This document shows positions 1 through 4,740 of a DNA stretch of 5,952 nucleotides, one piece after another (the first letter of the stretch is position 1; every line of letters starts with the position of its first letter). A program made the translations under genes and the position numbers. Under the pieces are notes generated by a model. It saw only the letters and a program-made list of their open reading frames with translations, was not told where the DNA came from and did no database searches. The stretch is from an uncultured Prevotellaceae bacterium (lineage in GTDB: Bacteria > Bacteroidota > Bacteroidia > Bacteroidales > Bacteroidaceae). The stretch covers positions 1 to 5,952 of the forward strand of contig CATXZX010000131.1 of the NCBI GenBank assembly GCA_958404085.1. Direction: 5' to 3'.

Positions 1-335
1 AGGATGCCGACGACATCTTTATCCAGGGGCTGCGCGAATGGAAAGTACAGTTGCCCGATGGTACGGAAGATGTTCTGTACAATCAGGTTTGGCAGGCCGG
101 TGTGATTCTTTTGCCCATCAAGAGTGTCGGCGTAATGGGCGACGAGCGTACTTACGAGCGTGCTGTCGCCCTTCGGGCCGTGACCAGTACGGATGCCATG
201 ACGGCCGATTGGGCACATCTCCCTTATGAATTCATGGCGAAGGTCAGCAATGACATCATCAACCATGTAAAGGGTGTCAACCGCGTATGCTATGACATTT
301 CGTCTAAACCGCCTTCGACAATCGAGTGGGAATAA
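1..335 (+). CDS. guaA: GMP synthase (glutamine-hydrolysing), C-terminal part, 5' end outside window
   Basis: GuaA makes GMP from XMP, glutamine and ATP in the last step of guanine nucleotide synthesis, in the cytoplasm. Only the last 110 residues are here, read in the frame beginning at base 3. They cover most of the C-terminal dimerisation and XMP-binding domain. The segments VGVMGDERTYERAVALRAV, ADWAHLPYEF and the terminal CYDISSKPPSTIEWE are near-invariant in bacterial GuaA, so the call is firm. There is no start codon in the window. The TTG at 51 is an internal Leu codon. The TAA stop at 333-335 completes the usual IEWE end, so the gene is not truncated at the protein level. Its last 13 bases recur at 2516-2528, which suggests that this 3' end was rebuilt by integration of the adjacent cassette. 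The reading frame is GC-richer than the genes that follow it. Confidence 0.96.
   Translation, partial: DADDIFIQGLREWKVQLPDGTEDVLYNQVWQAGVILLPIKSVGVMGDERTYERAVALRAVTSTDAMTADWAHLPYEFMAKVSNDIINHVKGVNRVCYDISSKPPSTIEWE
321..333 (+). repeat. Left copy of 13-bp direct repeat ATCGAGTGGGAAT (putative attL core)
   Basis: This sequence encodes the last residues of GuaA (IEWE) plus the first base of its stop codon. An identical copy lies at 2516-2528 in the same orientation, just outside the restriction-modification genes. The 3' end of guaA is a known integration hotspot for genomic islands in several bacteria. The repeat is seen directly; the att interpretation is inferred. Confidence 0.75.
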
Positions 336-370
336 CCTCCGACATCACGCAATTTATTGATAACCGCAAT

Positions 371-410
371 ACAGCCGTTTAAGTTAATAATAAAGGTCTT
401 AAACGGCTGT
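371..410 (+). terminator. Hairpin downstream of guaA, possible terminator supplied by the element
   Basis: A perfect 13-bp stem, ACAGCCGTTTAAG (371-383) with CTTAAACGGCTGT (398-410), encloses a 14-base AT-rich loop. It starts 36 bases after the guaA stop and is followed by TATTAATATAATT, which is AT-rich but not a clean T-run. It could end guaA transcription now that the original terminator lies 2.2 kb away. It could instead be a structural feature of the element end. Confidence 0.55.
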
Positions 411-439
411 TATTAATATAATTGCTAAATAAAGAAAAC

Positions 440-463
440 TAATCGTACCTAAAATTGTACACC
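440..463 (+). repeat. Paired GTACC repeats at the left inner flank of the element
   Basis: TAATCGTACC (440-449) is followed 12 bases on by GTACACC (457-463). The first ten bases recur exactly at 2442-2451, and that copy also has a second GTACCC unit about one helical turn downstream. Similar sequence and spacing at both ends of the insertion suggest binding sites for a shared protein, probably an integrase arm-site pair. The second unit overlaps the -33 region of the endonuclease promoter. Confidence 0.5.
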
Positions 464-485
464 AAAGATTTTTTGACTAAATTTG
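455..485 (+). promoter_or_regulatory. Bacteroidota-type promoter of the endonuclease gene
   Basis: TTG at 455-457 is followed after 20 bases by TAAATTTG at 478-485. The latter matches the TAnnTTTG -7 element exactly and the spacing suits the Bacteroidota primary sigma factor. Transcription would begin near 491-493, leaving a leader of only about a dozen bases before the ATG at 504. No Shine-Dalgarno sequence is seen, as is common in this phylum. Confidence 0.65.
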
Positions 486-503
486 TAAACAAAAATCTGT
501 ATA

Positions 504-1337
504 ATGGCAAAGAAGAACCAATCTAAAAGATTAACGCGACAACATAAAATCTCACATGGTGTTGTCGGCATATTTGGGAAAGAAGCAAAATTGCACGACT
601 TGACAGTCGGGCAGGTATCGCATTTGGTTCTAAAGCAGCTGGAGTCAGATTTTCCTACTTTGTCATTCAGATATAGAGATAATATTCGCAAGGAAGAAAT
701 TAATCTGGCTCTTCAGAAAGTTGATAAAGAGTTAGGTCAAACATTATTTGTGCCCAACTCCAGCATTATTCCTGATGGTGGAGTAATCGAAGTAAAAGAT
801 GATAATGGGGAATGGCGCGTCATTTTAGTCTCAGAAGCTAAACATCAAGGAAAAGATATAGAAAACATATTAACTGGGAAATTAGTCGGGAAGAATAGTG
901 ATCAAGATTTAATGGCAGCAGGAAATGCTATTGAGAGATCTCACAAAAACATTTCTGAAATAGCTAATTTCATGTTAGGCGAATCACACTTTCCATATGT
1001 GCTTTTTCTTGAAGGCTCCAATTTTTTAACTGAAACAATCAGGATTACCCGCCCTGATGGTCGAGAAGTTGTTCTTGAGTATAATTCTGGTATGCTTAAT
1101 CGATTAGACCGTCTAACAGCTGCAAATTATGGATTGCCTATAAATACCAACCTATGTAAAAATAGATTTGTTCACCACAAGGACAAAACAATAATGCTTC
1201 AAACCGCCTCTATTTATACTCAAGGTAATGGAGAACGATGGGCAACTGAGCAGATGTTTAGCATTATGTTAGACATTGCCAAAACATCTATACAGATTCT
1301 TTACAGCGATTTGTTCTATCAGGTTCGGAATAAATAA
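504..1337 (+). CDS. ecoRIR: EcoRI-type type II restriction endonuclease (predicted site GAATTC)
   Basis: The enzyme is predicted to cut unmethylated GAATTC in double-stranded DNA as a Mg2+-dependent homodimer. The protein is 277 residues, the same length as EcoRI from Escherichia coli, and aligns with the remembered EcoRI sequence from the N-terminus (MAKKNQSKRLTRQHK) to the end without gaps. Catalytic residues fall at the EcoRI numbers: D91 in PDGG, then E111 and K113 in EAKHQGKD. The recognition segment also matches: M137, A138, G140, N141, A142, E144 and R145 in DLMAAGNAIERSHKN, with R200 and R203 in LNRLDRLTAANYG. The start at 504 is supported by this alignment and by the promoter just upstream. 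The methylase gene follows after 12 bases, in the same order as in the E. coli system. No controller (C) protein gene is seen. The gene is much richer in A+T than the flanking chromosome, which points to horizontal acquisition. Family assignment is very secure; exact specificity is inferred. Confidence 0.96.
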   Translation: MAKKNQSKRLTRQHKISHGVVGIFGKEAKLHDLTVGQVSHLVLKQLESDFPTLSFRYRDNIRKEEINLALQKVDKELGQTLFVPNSSIIPDGGVIEVKDDNGEWRVILVSEAKHQGKDIENILTGKLVGKNSDQDLMAAGNAIERSHKNISEIANFMLGESHFPYVLFLEGSNFLTETIRITRPDGREVVLEYNSGMLNRLDRLTAANYGLPINTNLCKNRFVHHKDKTIMLQTASIYTQGNGERWATEQMFSIMLDIAKTSIQILYSDLFYQVRNK

Positions 1338-1342
1338 ATTTA
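1310..1342 (+). promoter_or_regulatory. Possible methylase promoter inside the 3' end of the endonuclease gene
   Basis: TTTG at 1310-1313 is followed after 21 bases by TAAATTTA at 1335-1342, one base short of TAnnTTTG. The -7 element overlaps the endonuclease stop codon. The start point would fall at or within a few bases of the methylase ATG (1350), giving a leaderless or nearly leaderless mRNA. In the E. coli EcoRI system the methylase also has promoters inside the endonuclease gene, which makes this plausible. In this AT-rich stretch a chance match is possible. Confidence 0.4.
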
Positions 1343-1349
1343 CTGTGTT

Positions 1350-2357
1350 ATGGCACGAAAAGCAACTAATAGTACTTTGCATAAGGCCAAGAGTTCTAAA
1401 AGTGATGAGTTCTACACTCTGTTTGAAGACATTGAACGAGAACTGACTTTTTATAAAGACAATTTTCGCAATCAAACAGTGTATTGCAACTGTGATAATC
1501 CCAAAGAAAGCAATTTCTTCAAATATTTTTTCACAAACTTTGAATCTTTAGGACTAAAGAAACTTATTTCTTCGTACTATGTTCCCAACACTCAAAACCT
1601 TTTTAACGAATCTGACATTAAACATGGTGGTTATATAGAATGTACTATAGAGGATATTCGTACCGATATTGCAACGTTACCATGTAAGCAGTTTGAAGGC
1701 GATGGCGATTTTAGAAGTCAAGAATGTGTATCATTGATGAAGCAGGCTGATATAATTGTAACCAATCCACCATTTTCTCTCTTCAGAGAGCATCTCTCGC
1801 AAATAATTAGATATAAAAAGAACTTTCTTGTCATTGGTAACATAAATGCTATCACATATCAAGAAGTCTTTCATTTAATCCAATCAAATAAGATTTGGTT
1901 AGGAGTTCATCTTGGAAGAGGGATTTCAGGTTTCAAGGTGCCTGAACATTATGAAATGTACGGAACAGAAACACATATTGCAAGTAATGGAGATAGAATC
2001 ATTGCCCCAAACAATTGTCTTTGGCTCACAAACTTAGATATTCAGGCAAGGCACAATCTTCTAAAATTAACAAAAGTATATAGAGGTAATGAGGATTTGT
2101 ATCCTAAATTTGATAATTTCAATGGTATCAATGTAAATAGGACACAAGATATACCTATGGACTATGAAGGAGCTATCGGTGTACCGATTACTTTTCTGCA
2201 CAAATATAATCCAGCGCAATTTGAAATTATTCAGTTTAGAAAAGGTGTTGATGGTAAAGACCTTTCTGTTAACGGTAAATGCCCTTACTTTAGAATTTTA
2301 ATAAAAAATAAGCAGCCGACTAATGGATCCATCATAAGTCCATCTTTATTTGCCTAA
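1350..2357 (+). CDS. ecoRIM: EcoRI-type adenine-specific DNA methyltransferase (predicted to protect GAATTC)
   Basis: The enzyme is predicted to transfer a methyl group from S-adenosylmethionine to N6 of the inner adenine of GAATTC, protecting host DNA from the endonuclease encoded just upstream. The 335-residue protein matches recalled M.EcoRI along its length: ATN..LHKAK.SKSDEFYT at the N-terminus, VYCNCD and SNFFKYF (residues 44-60), GDGDFRS near 117, and the catalytic motif IV TNPPFSLFRE with N139. Further matches are IWLGVHLGRG, NNCLWLTNLD, GVPITFLHK and GKCPYFRILIKNK. The C-terminus runs about ten residues beyond my recollection of M.EcoRI (about 326 residues), with a tail QPTNGSIISPSLFA unlike the conserved core. 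The gene follows the endonuclease by 12 bases, so read-through is likely, with a possible promoter of its own at the junction. Composition is AT-rich like its partner. It works alone as a monomer in the known family. Confidence 0.96.
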   Translation: MARKATNSTLHKAKSSKSDEFYTLFEDIERELTFYKDNFRNQTVYCNCDNPKESNFFKYFFTNFESLGLKKLISSYYVPNTQNLFNESDIKHGGYIECTIEDIRTDIATLPCKQFEGDGDFRSQECVSLMKQADIIVTNPPFSLFREHLSQIIRYKKNFLVIGNINAITYQEVFHLIQSNKIWLGVHLGRGISGFKVPEHYEMYGTETHIASNGDRIIAPNNCLWLTNLDIQARHNLLKLTKVYRGNEDLYPKFDNFNGINVNRTQDIPMDYEGAIGVPITFLHKYNPAQFEIIQFRKGVDGKDLSVNGKCPYFRILIKNKQPTNGSIISPSLFA

Positions 2358-2387
2358 AACATATATTGTTTTTGGATTATTTCATTT

Positions 2388-2439
2388 GAAAACTCTGAAA
2401 TATAGCTAACCTTCAGAAGGTTAACCTCAACCAGTTTTC
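2388..2439. repeat. Nested inverted repeats after the methylase gene
   Basis: The near-palindrome TAACCTTCAGAAGGTTA (2407-2423) lies inside a second inverted repeat, GAAAACT (2388-2394) with AGTTTTC (2433-2439). It begins 30 bases after the methylase stop. It may fold into a two-part hairpin and slow or end transcription, but no T-run follows directly. It could equally be a protein-binding site at the element end. Confidence 0.4.
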
Positions 2440-2441
2440 TA

Positions 2442-2465
2442 TAATCGTACCCTAAAAACGTACCC
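2442..2465 (+). repeat. Paired GTACCC repeats at the right inner flank of the element
   Basis: TAATCGTACCC (2442-2452) is followed by CGTACCC (2459-2465), the GTACC units being 13 bases apart. The pair mirrors 440-463 in sequence, orientation and approximate spacing. It lies about 50 bases inside the right 13-bp repeat, while the left pair lies about 106 bases inside the left repeat. Such asymmetry is usual for the two arms of a tyrosine-recombinase attachment site. Function is inferred. Confidence 0.5.
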
Positions 2466-2515
2466 TGTCAATGATAAATACAATCTATAGTATTGATAAT
2501 CAGTATTTCCTCATT

Positions 2516-2528
2516 ATCGAGTGGGAAT
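2516..2528 (+). repeat. Right copy of ATCGAGTGGGAAT (putative attR core; original guaA end)
   Basis: This copy is identical to 321-333. Read in the guaA frame it gives IEWE, and the next two bases complete a TGA stop at 2528-2530. Upstream of the repeat there is no further guaA similarity. This fits a displaced original gene end downstream of an integrated element. The sequence between M gene and here (2358-2515) contains no convincing gene. Confidence 0.75.
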
Positions 2529-2580
2529 GATTTGAAAATTCCTGCGCTGATTTTTAAGAAGATACAAATAGAAGATGTAT

Positions 2581-2626
2581 AAAAAAGTCCCTCGGAACGA
2601 ACTGATTGGTTCCGAGGGACTTTTTT
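2581..2626 (+). terminator. Strong intrinsic terminator, probably the original guaA terminator
   Basis: There is a perfect 18-bp stem (2581-2598 with 2609-2626) around a 10-base loop. Its core is GTCCCTCGGAAC/GTTCCGAGGGAC, flanked by A6 on the left and T6 on the right, with more T-rich sequence after. It works in either orientation on paper. It lies 51 bases after the putative original guaA TGA (2528-2530), a normal distance for a gene terminator. It now closes the methylase transcript. Confidence 0.85.
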
Positions 2627-2672
2627 CGGTTCTTTTTCTGGAGTTTTTCCCCGATTTTCGTTACATCGTCGG

Positions 2673-2700
2673 TTGTAAATAAAAATAATTCATATATTTG
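2673..2700 (+). promoter_or_regulatory. Promoter of the thioredoxin-like gene
   Basis: TATATTTG at 2693-2700 is an exact TAnnTTTG -7 element. TTG at 2673-2675 lies 17 bases upstream, slightly close for this phylum. Transcription would start near 2707, leaving a leader of about 75 bases. This rules out a translation start at the in-frame TTG at 2698, which lies inside the -7 element. Confidence 0.65.
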
Positions 2701-2781
2701 TGCCTGCGATGCCCGGCATGTAGATGGAACGGGCGCTGTGTAAAAAGGGACTATACAGGTATAAAATCAAATTTTGAAGAC

Positions 2782-4104
2782 ATGATGGAAAATAAAGGCG
2801 CAGCCGGAAGAACATCGCTGGCTTGTAAGGTGAAAATCTGTTTGAAAACGTTCTTTGTGGCAGGAGCTTGTTGGGTCGTTGCGGGTCCGTTGCAGGCACA
2901 AAAGGGCGACCGGCAGGACTTTTGTCGGTTGGAGGGAACCGTAGTAGACAATCCGGAGTGCCGGTATTTGTTGCTGTTTCCCGTAGATGCCGATTTAAGA
3001 TTCGTGAAGCCCGATACGATACCCGTCGGCGCGGGTGGAAAATTCTCGTACCCTATGCGGGTGACGGCCAACGAGCCTTACCAGTTGGTAGCGAATAATG
3101 AACAGAATGGATATTACAATACTTATTTTTTTGCCGAGAAGGGGACGGTCCGCTTTACAATGTATCCCAAACGGACGGAACGTCGTCCCGAGATTGCGTC
3201 CGAAGCTCCGCTTAACAAAGAATTGATACGTATGAATAAAGACTACTTCGCCAAGTTCTTCGAAAAGCCTGACGAAGAATGCAAGGCGTTGGAGCAAGCC
3301 GGAAAAGACATGACACCGGAAATGTACGAAATCTTCAAAAAATGGAAAAGCGCGGCAAACGACGACGAACGCAGGGCACTCATACCGGCCATAGACTCGT
3401 TGCGGGAAGCCGGTAAAGAGTATACAAAAGAATACGAAGAGGCACAACGTCGGTACAGAGAGGCTTTTAAACTGAACGCCGACTATCTGCTGGATTATGC
3501 AGCCGCTAACCGTACCCTGGTGGGCCTTTATTTTTTGAGAGAGCAGGCAGAATGTGCGAAACGGTACGGCGAGGCGTATGTGGCGAAGGCGGTCGACATC
3601 TATCACAAGCACTACGCCAAACGTTACGTCGACAATGAAATGAGCAGATGGATGCGTAATTGGATAGCCAGTACCCAGATACGGAAGGGCGGCACGTACA
3701 TCGATTTCTCCGCTCCCGACCTGCAAGGAAAAACCCACCGTTTGGCTGACGAGATCAAGGGAAAGGTTGCGCTGATAGACTTCTGGGCTTCGTGGTGCGG
3801 CCCTTGCCGACGCAGGTCCGAGAGCATGATTCCCGTTTACGAGGCTTATCGCGACAAGGGGTTCACCGTGGTGGGCGTGGCACGCGAACGCGACAACGAC
3901 GCGGCCATGCGCAAGGCGATACAGACCGACGGTTATCCCTGGCTGAACCTGCTGGAACTGAACGACCGGACCAAACTGTGGGAGCGCTACGGCATAGGAA
4001 ACGCCGGCGGTGCTACCGTGCTGGTGGACCGCGAGGGGAAAATTCTGGCCGTCAATCCCACGGCCGACGAGGTGAAGGGATTCCTGGAACAACTGCTCAA
4101 GTAG
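2782..4104 (+). CDS. Secreted thioredoxin-like (TlpA/AhpC-TSA family) protein with DUF4369-like N-terminus
   Basis: This is a probable periplasmic thiol-disulfide oxidoreductase of the kind abundant in Bacteroidales; its partner is unknown. With the ATG at 2782 it has 440 residues. A basic stretch and hydrophobic segment (about 17-39) end in LQA before Q40, fitting a signal peptidase I site. AGAC at 27-30 is a poorer lipobox candidate. Residues 47-130 have the beta-rich look of DUF4369 (CRLEGTVVDN, LLLFPVDADL, YFFAEKGTVRF). A charged, largely helical stretch follows to about 270. The thioredoxin domain fills roughly 310-440, with APDLQGKTHRL, then FWASWCGPCRR carrying C339 and C342. The position normally held by the cis-proline appears to be A411 (GGATVLVD). 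The start was chosen because the promoter overlaps the longer option. A GTG at 2830 would give a tidier 23-residue signal peptide (MKICLKTFF...) and is the main alternative. The gene stands alone, with its own promoter and a hairpin after it. Confidence 0.88.
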   Translation: MMENKGAAGRTSLACKVKICLKTFFVAGACWVVAGPLQAQKGDRQDFCRLEGTVVDNPECRYLLLFPVDADLRFVKPDTIPVGAGGKFSYPMRVTANEPYQLVANNEQNGYYNTYFFAEKGTVRFTMYPKRTERRPEIASEAPLNKELIRMNKDYFAKFFEKPDEECKALEQAGKDMTPEMYEIFKKWKSAANDDERRALIPAIDSLREAGKEYTKEYEEAQRRYREAFKLNADYLLDYAAANRTLVGLYFLREQAECAKRYGEAYVAKAVDIYHKHYAKRYVDNEMSRWMRNWIASTQIRKGGTYIDFSAPDLQGKTHRLADEIKGKVALIDFWASWCGPCRRRSESMIPVYEAYRDKGFTVVGVARERDNDAAMRKAIQTDGYPWLNLLELNDRTKLWERYGIGNAGGATVLVDREGKILAVNPTADEVKGFLEQLLK

Positions 4105-4132
4105 TATTTCTTGTTCCGGTGCTTTTTGTAAC

Positions 4133-4172
4133 AACGACGAGGGAGGTATTTCGAAATATCTCCCTCGTCGTT
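4133..4172. terminator. Long hairpin between convergent genes, probable bidirectional terminator
   Basis: AACGACGAGGGAG (4133-4145) pairs perfectly with CTCCCTCGTCGTT (4160-4172). The inner bases (TATTTCGAAATA) continue the pairing, with one G-T pair, almost to the tip. It begins 28 bases after the thioredoxin-like gene's stop and lies downstream of the opposing lipoprotein gene. The T-run is short (TTT then AAAA on the plus strand), so strength in each direction is uncertain. Confidence 0.75.
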
Positions 4173-4186
4173 TAAAATAGTACGGC

Positions 4187-4202
4187 GCTTTTCCGGAAAA
4201 GC
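4187..4202 (-). terminator. 16-bp perfect palindrome just after the lipoprotein gene
   Basis: GCTTTTCCGGAAAAGC is fully self-complementary and starts 9 bases beyond the lipoprotein stop on the minus strand. As RNA it makes a 6-bp stem with a CCGG loop. It lacks an adjoining T-run, so it may act together with the longer hairpin at 4133-4172, or be an mRNA-end stabiliser. It could also be a protein-binding palindrome. Confidence 0.35.
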
Positions 4203-4211
4203 ACGGTGGGG

Positions 4212-4550
4212 CTACCGTTTATGGAAGCGCACGCCCATCGTAGCTTTGTCTACGCGTATCCAGGCTATGTATGTGCCGGCCGGCATGCTGCCGATACTGA
4301 ATTGCACGATGCCGTTACTTACGATGTCCTGTGCCGCCAGGCGGTTCGGACCCTGTCCGATGTTGACGTAACACTGGCAATCCTCGTAATCCGGAAGGTG
4401 AATGGTCAGCGTATCCGTTACGTAGGCGGCGATGTAAGGGTTCTTTCCGGCCGGGAGTACTTTCCCCGAGGTGCCGCAGGCTGCCAGGGCGGTGGCCGCA
4501 ATGGTAGTAAGGAAAAGTGCGATGCCTCTGAAAATTTTATTCTTGTCCAT
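4212..4550 (-). CDS. Small lipoprotein, possibly DUF3244-like
   Basis: A 112-residue protein of unknown function. It starts with MDKNK and a hydrophobic signal segment (about 7-23) ending in a lipobox, LAAC, so C25 should be lipidated after signal peptidase II cleavage and the protein anchored to a membrane. The mature part (about 88 residues) is beta-rich: AYVTDTLTIHLPDY, CQCYVNIGQG, then SMPAGTYIAWIRV. The closing pattern, a polar residue, Pro/Ala, Gly-Thr-Tyr and alternating hydrophobics, resembles DUF3244 and related small sandwich domains of Bacteroidota; this is a weak likeness only. Cysteines C58 and C60 in a C-x-C arrangement stand out. A longer reading from 4748 is unlikely because it would place the signal segment internally. 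The gene is convergent with the thioredoxin-like gene and divergent from the tricorn-like gene, with about 190 bases between. Confidence 0.82.
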   Translation of the reverse strand: MDKNKIFRGIALFLTTIAATALAACGTSGKVLPAGKNPYIAAYVTDTLTIHLPDYEDCQCYVNIGQGPNRLAAQDIVSNGIVQFSIGSMPAGTYIAWIRVDKATMGVRFHKR

Positions 4551-4696
4551 AATGTGAAAAAAGAGTTTGCCCGAAAGGTACGAAAAAAGGTCCGGACCGG
4601 ATATGCCGGGGCTGCTAAAAACATCTAAACGCTTCCTTTTGCAACCTCTCCGGTCAGAAAATGAAGAAGCGGGGGAAGTATCTGTTTGATTTTTAT

Positions 4697-4704
4697 TAGT
4701 TTTG
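4697..4704 (+). promoter_or_regulatory. -7 element of the tricorn-like gene
   Basis: TAGTTTTG matches TAnnTTTG exactly and lies 36 bases before the ATG at 4741. No good TTTG sits at the expected distance upstream; a TTTG at 4685-4688 is too close. The rest of the divergent intergenic region (4551-4740) shows no convincing promoter for the lipoprotein gene beyond a partial TACCTTTC on the minus strand (4573-4580). Confidence 0.5.
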
Positions 4705-4740
4705 CATGCGGAAAGAGCTTTAAGTAAAAAAAGAATCGAT

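Larger units (their letters stand above)
321..2528. mobile_element. Putative integrase-less mobile element carrying an EcoRI-type R-M system, inserted in the 3' end of guaA
   Basis: The segment is bounded by perfect 13-bp direct repeats, one of them being the end of guaA. The distance from repeat to repeat is 2195 bp. Its only genes are the endonuclease and the methylase. No integrase, transposase, relaxase or plasmid gene is present. Base composition changes sharply: one hand-counted 60-base line inside the endonuclease gene (841-900) is about 32% GC, against about 65% for a line in the downstream chromosomal gene (3841-3900). Both inner flanks carry paired GTACC repeats, as might be expected of tyrosine-recombinase arm sites. 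The likeliest reading is a cargo-only or cis-mobilizable element moved by an integrase acting in trans, or a remnant of a larger island that lost its integrase. Alternatively the repeat could be a relic of an older, larger insertion. Confidence 0.65.

Noticed and set aside
504..2357. An unknown defence system instead of plain restriction-modification
   Set aside because: Both proteins match EcoRI and M.EcoRI end to end with catalytic residues in register, and there are no further genes in the element.
2724..2777. A 17-codon open frame in the leader of the thioredoxin-like gene, ending 4 bases before its ATG
   Set aside because: A frame this short is easily made by chance and there is no ribosome site or residue pattern to suggest a working leader peptide.
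2698..2781. Longer 468-residue start for the thioredoxin-like protein at the TTG at 2698
   Set aside because: The TTG lies inside the -7 promoter element, so it would not be in the mRNA, and the extra residues would bury the signal peptide.
2995..4134. A 379-residue open frame on the minus strand across the thioredoxin-like gene
   Set aside because: It lies antisense to a gene with clear signal peptide and CGPC motif; its predicted protein has no recognisable domain and the openness follows from the codon bias of the real gene.
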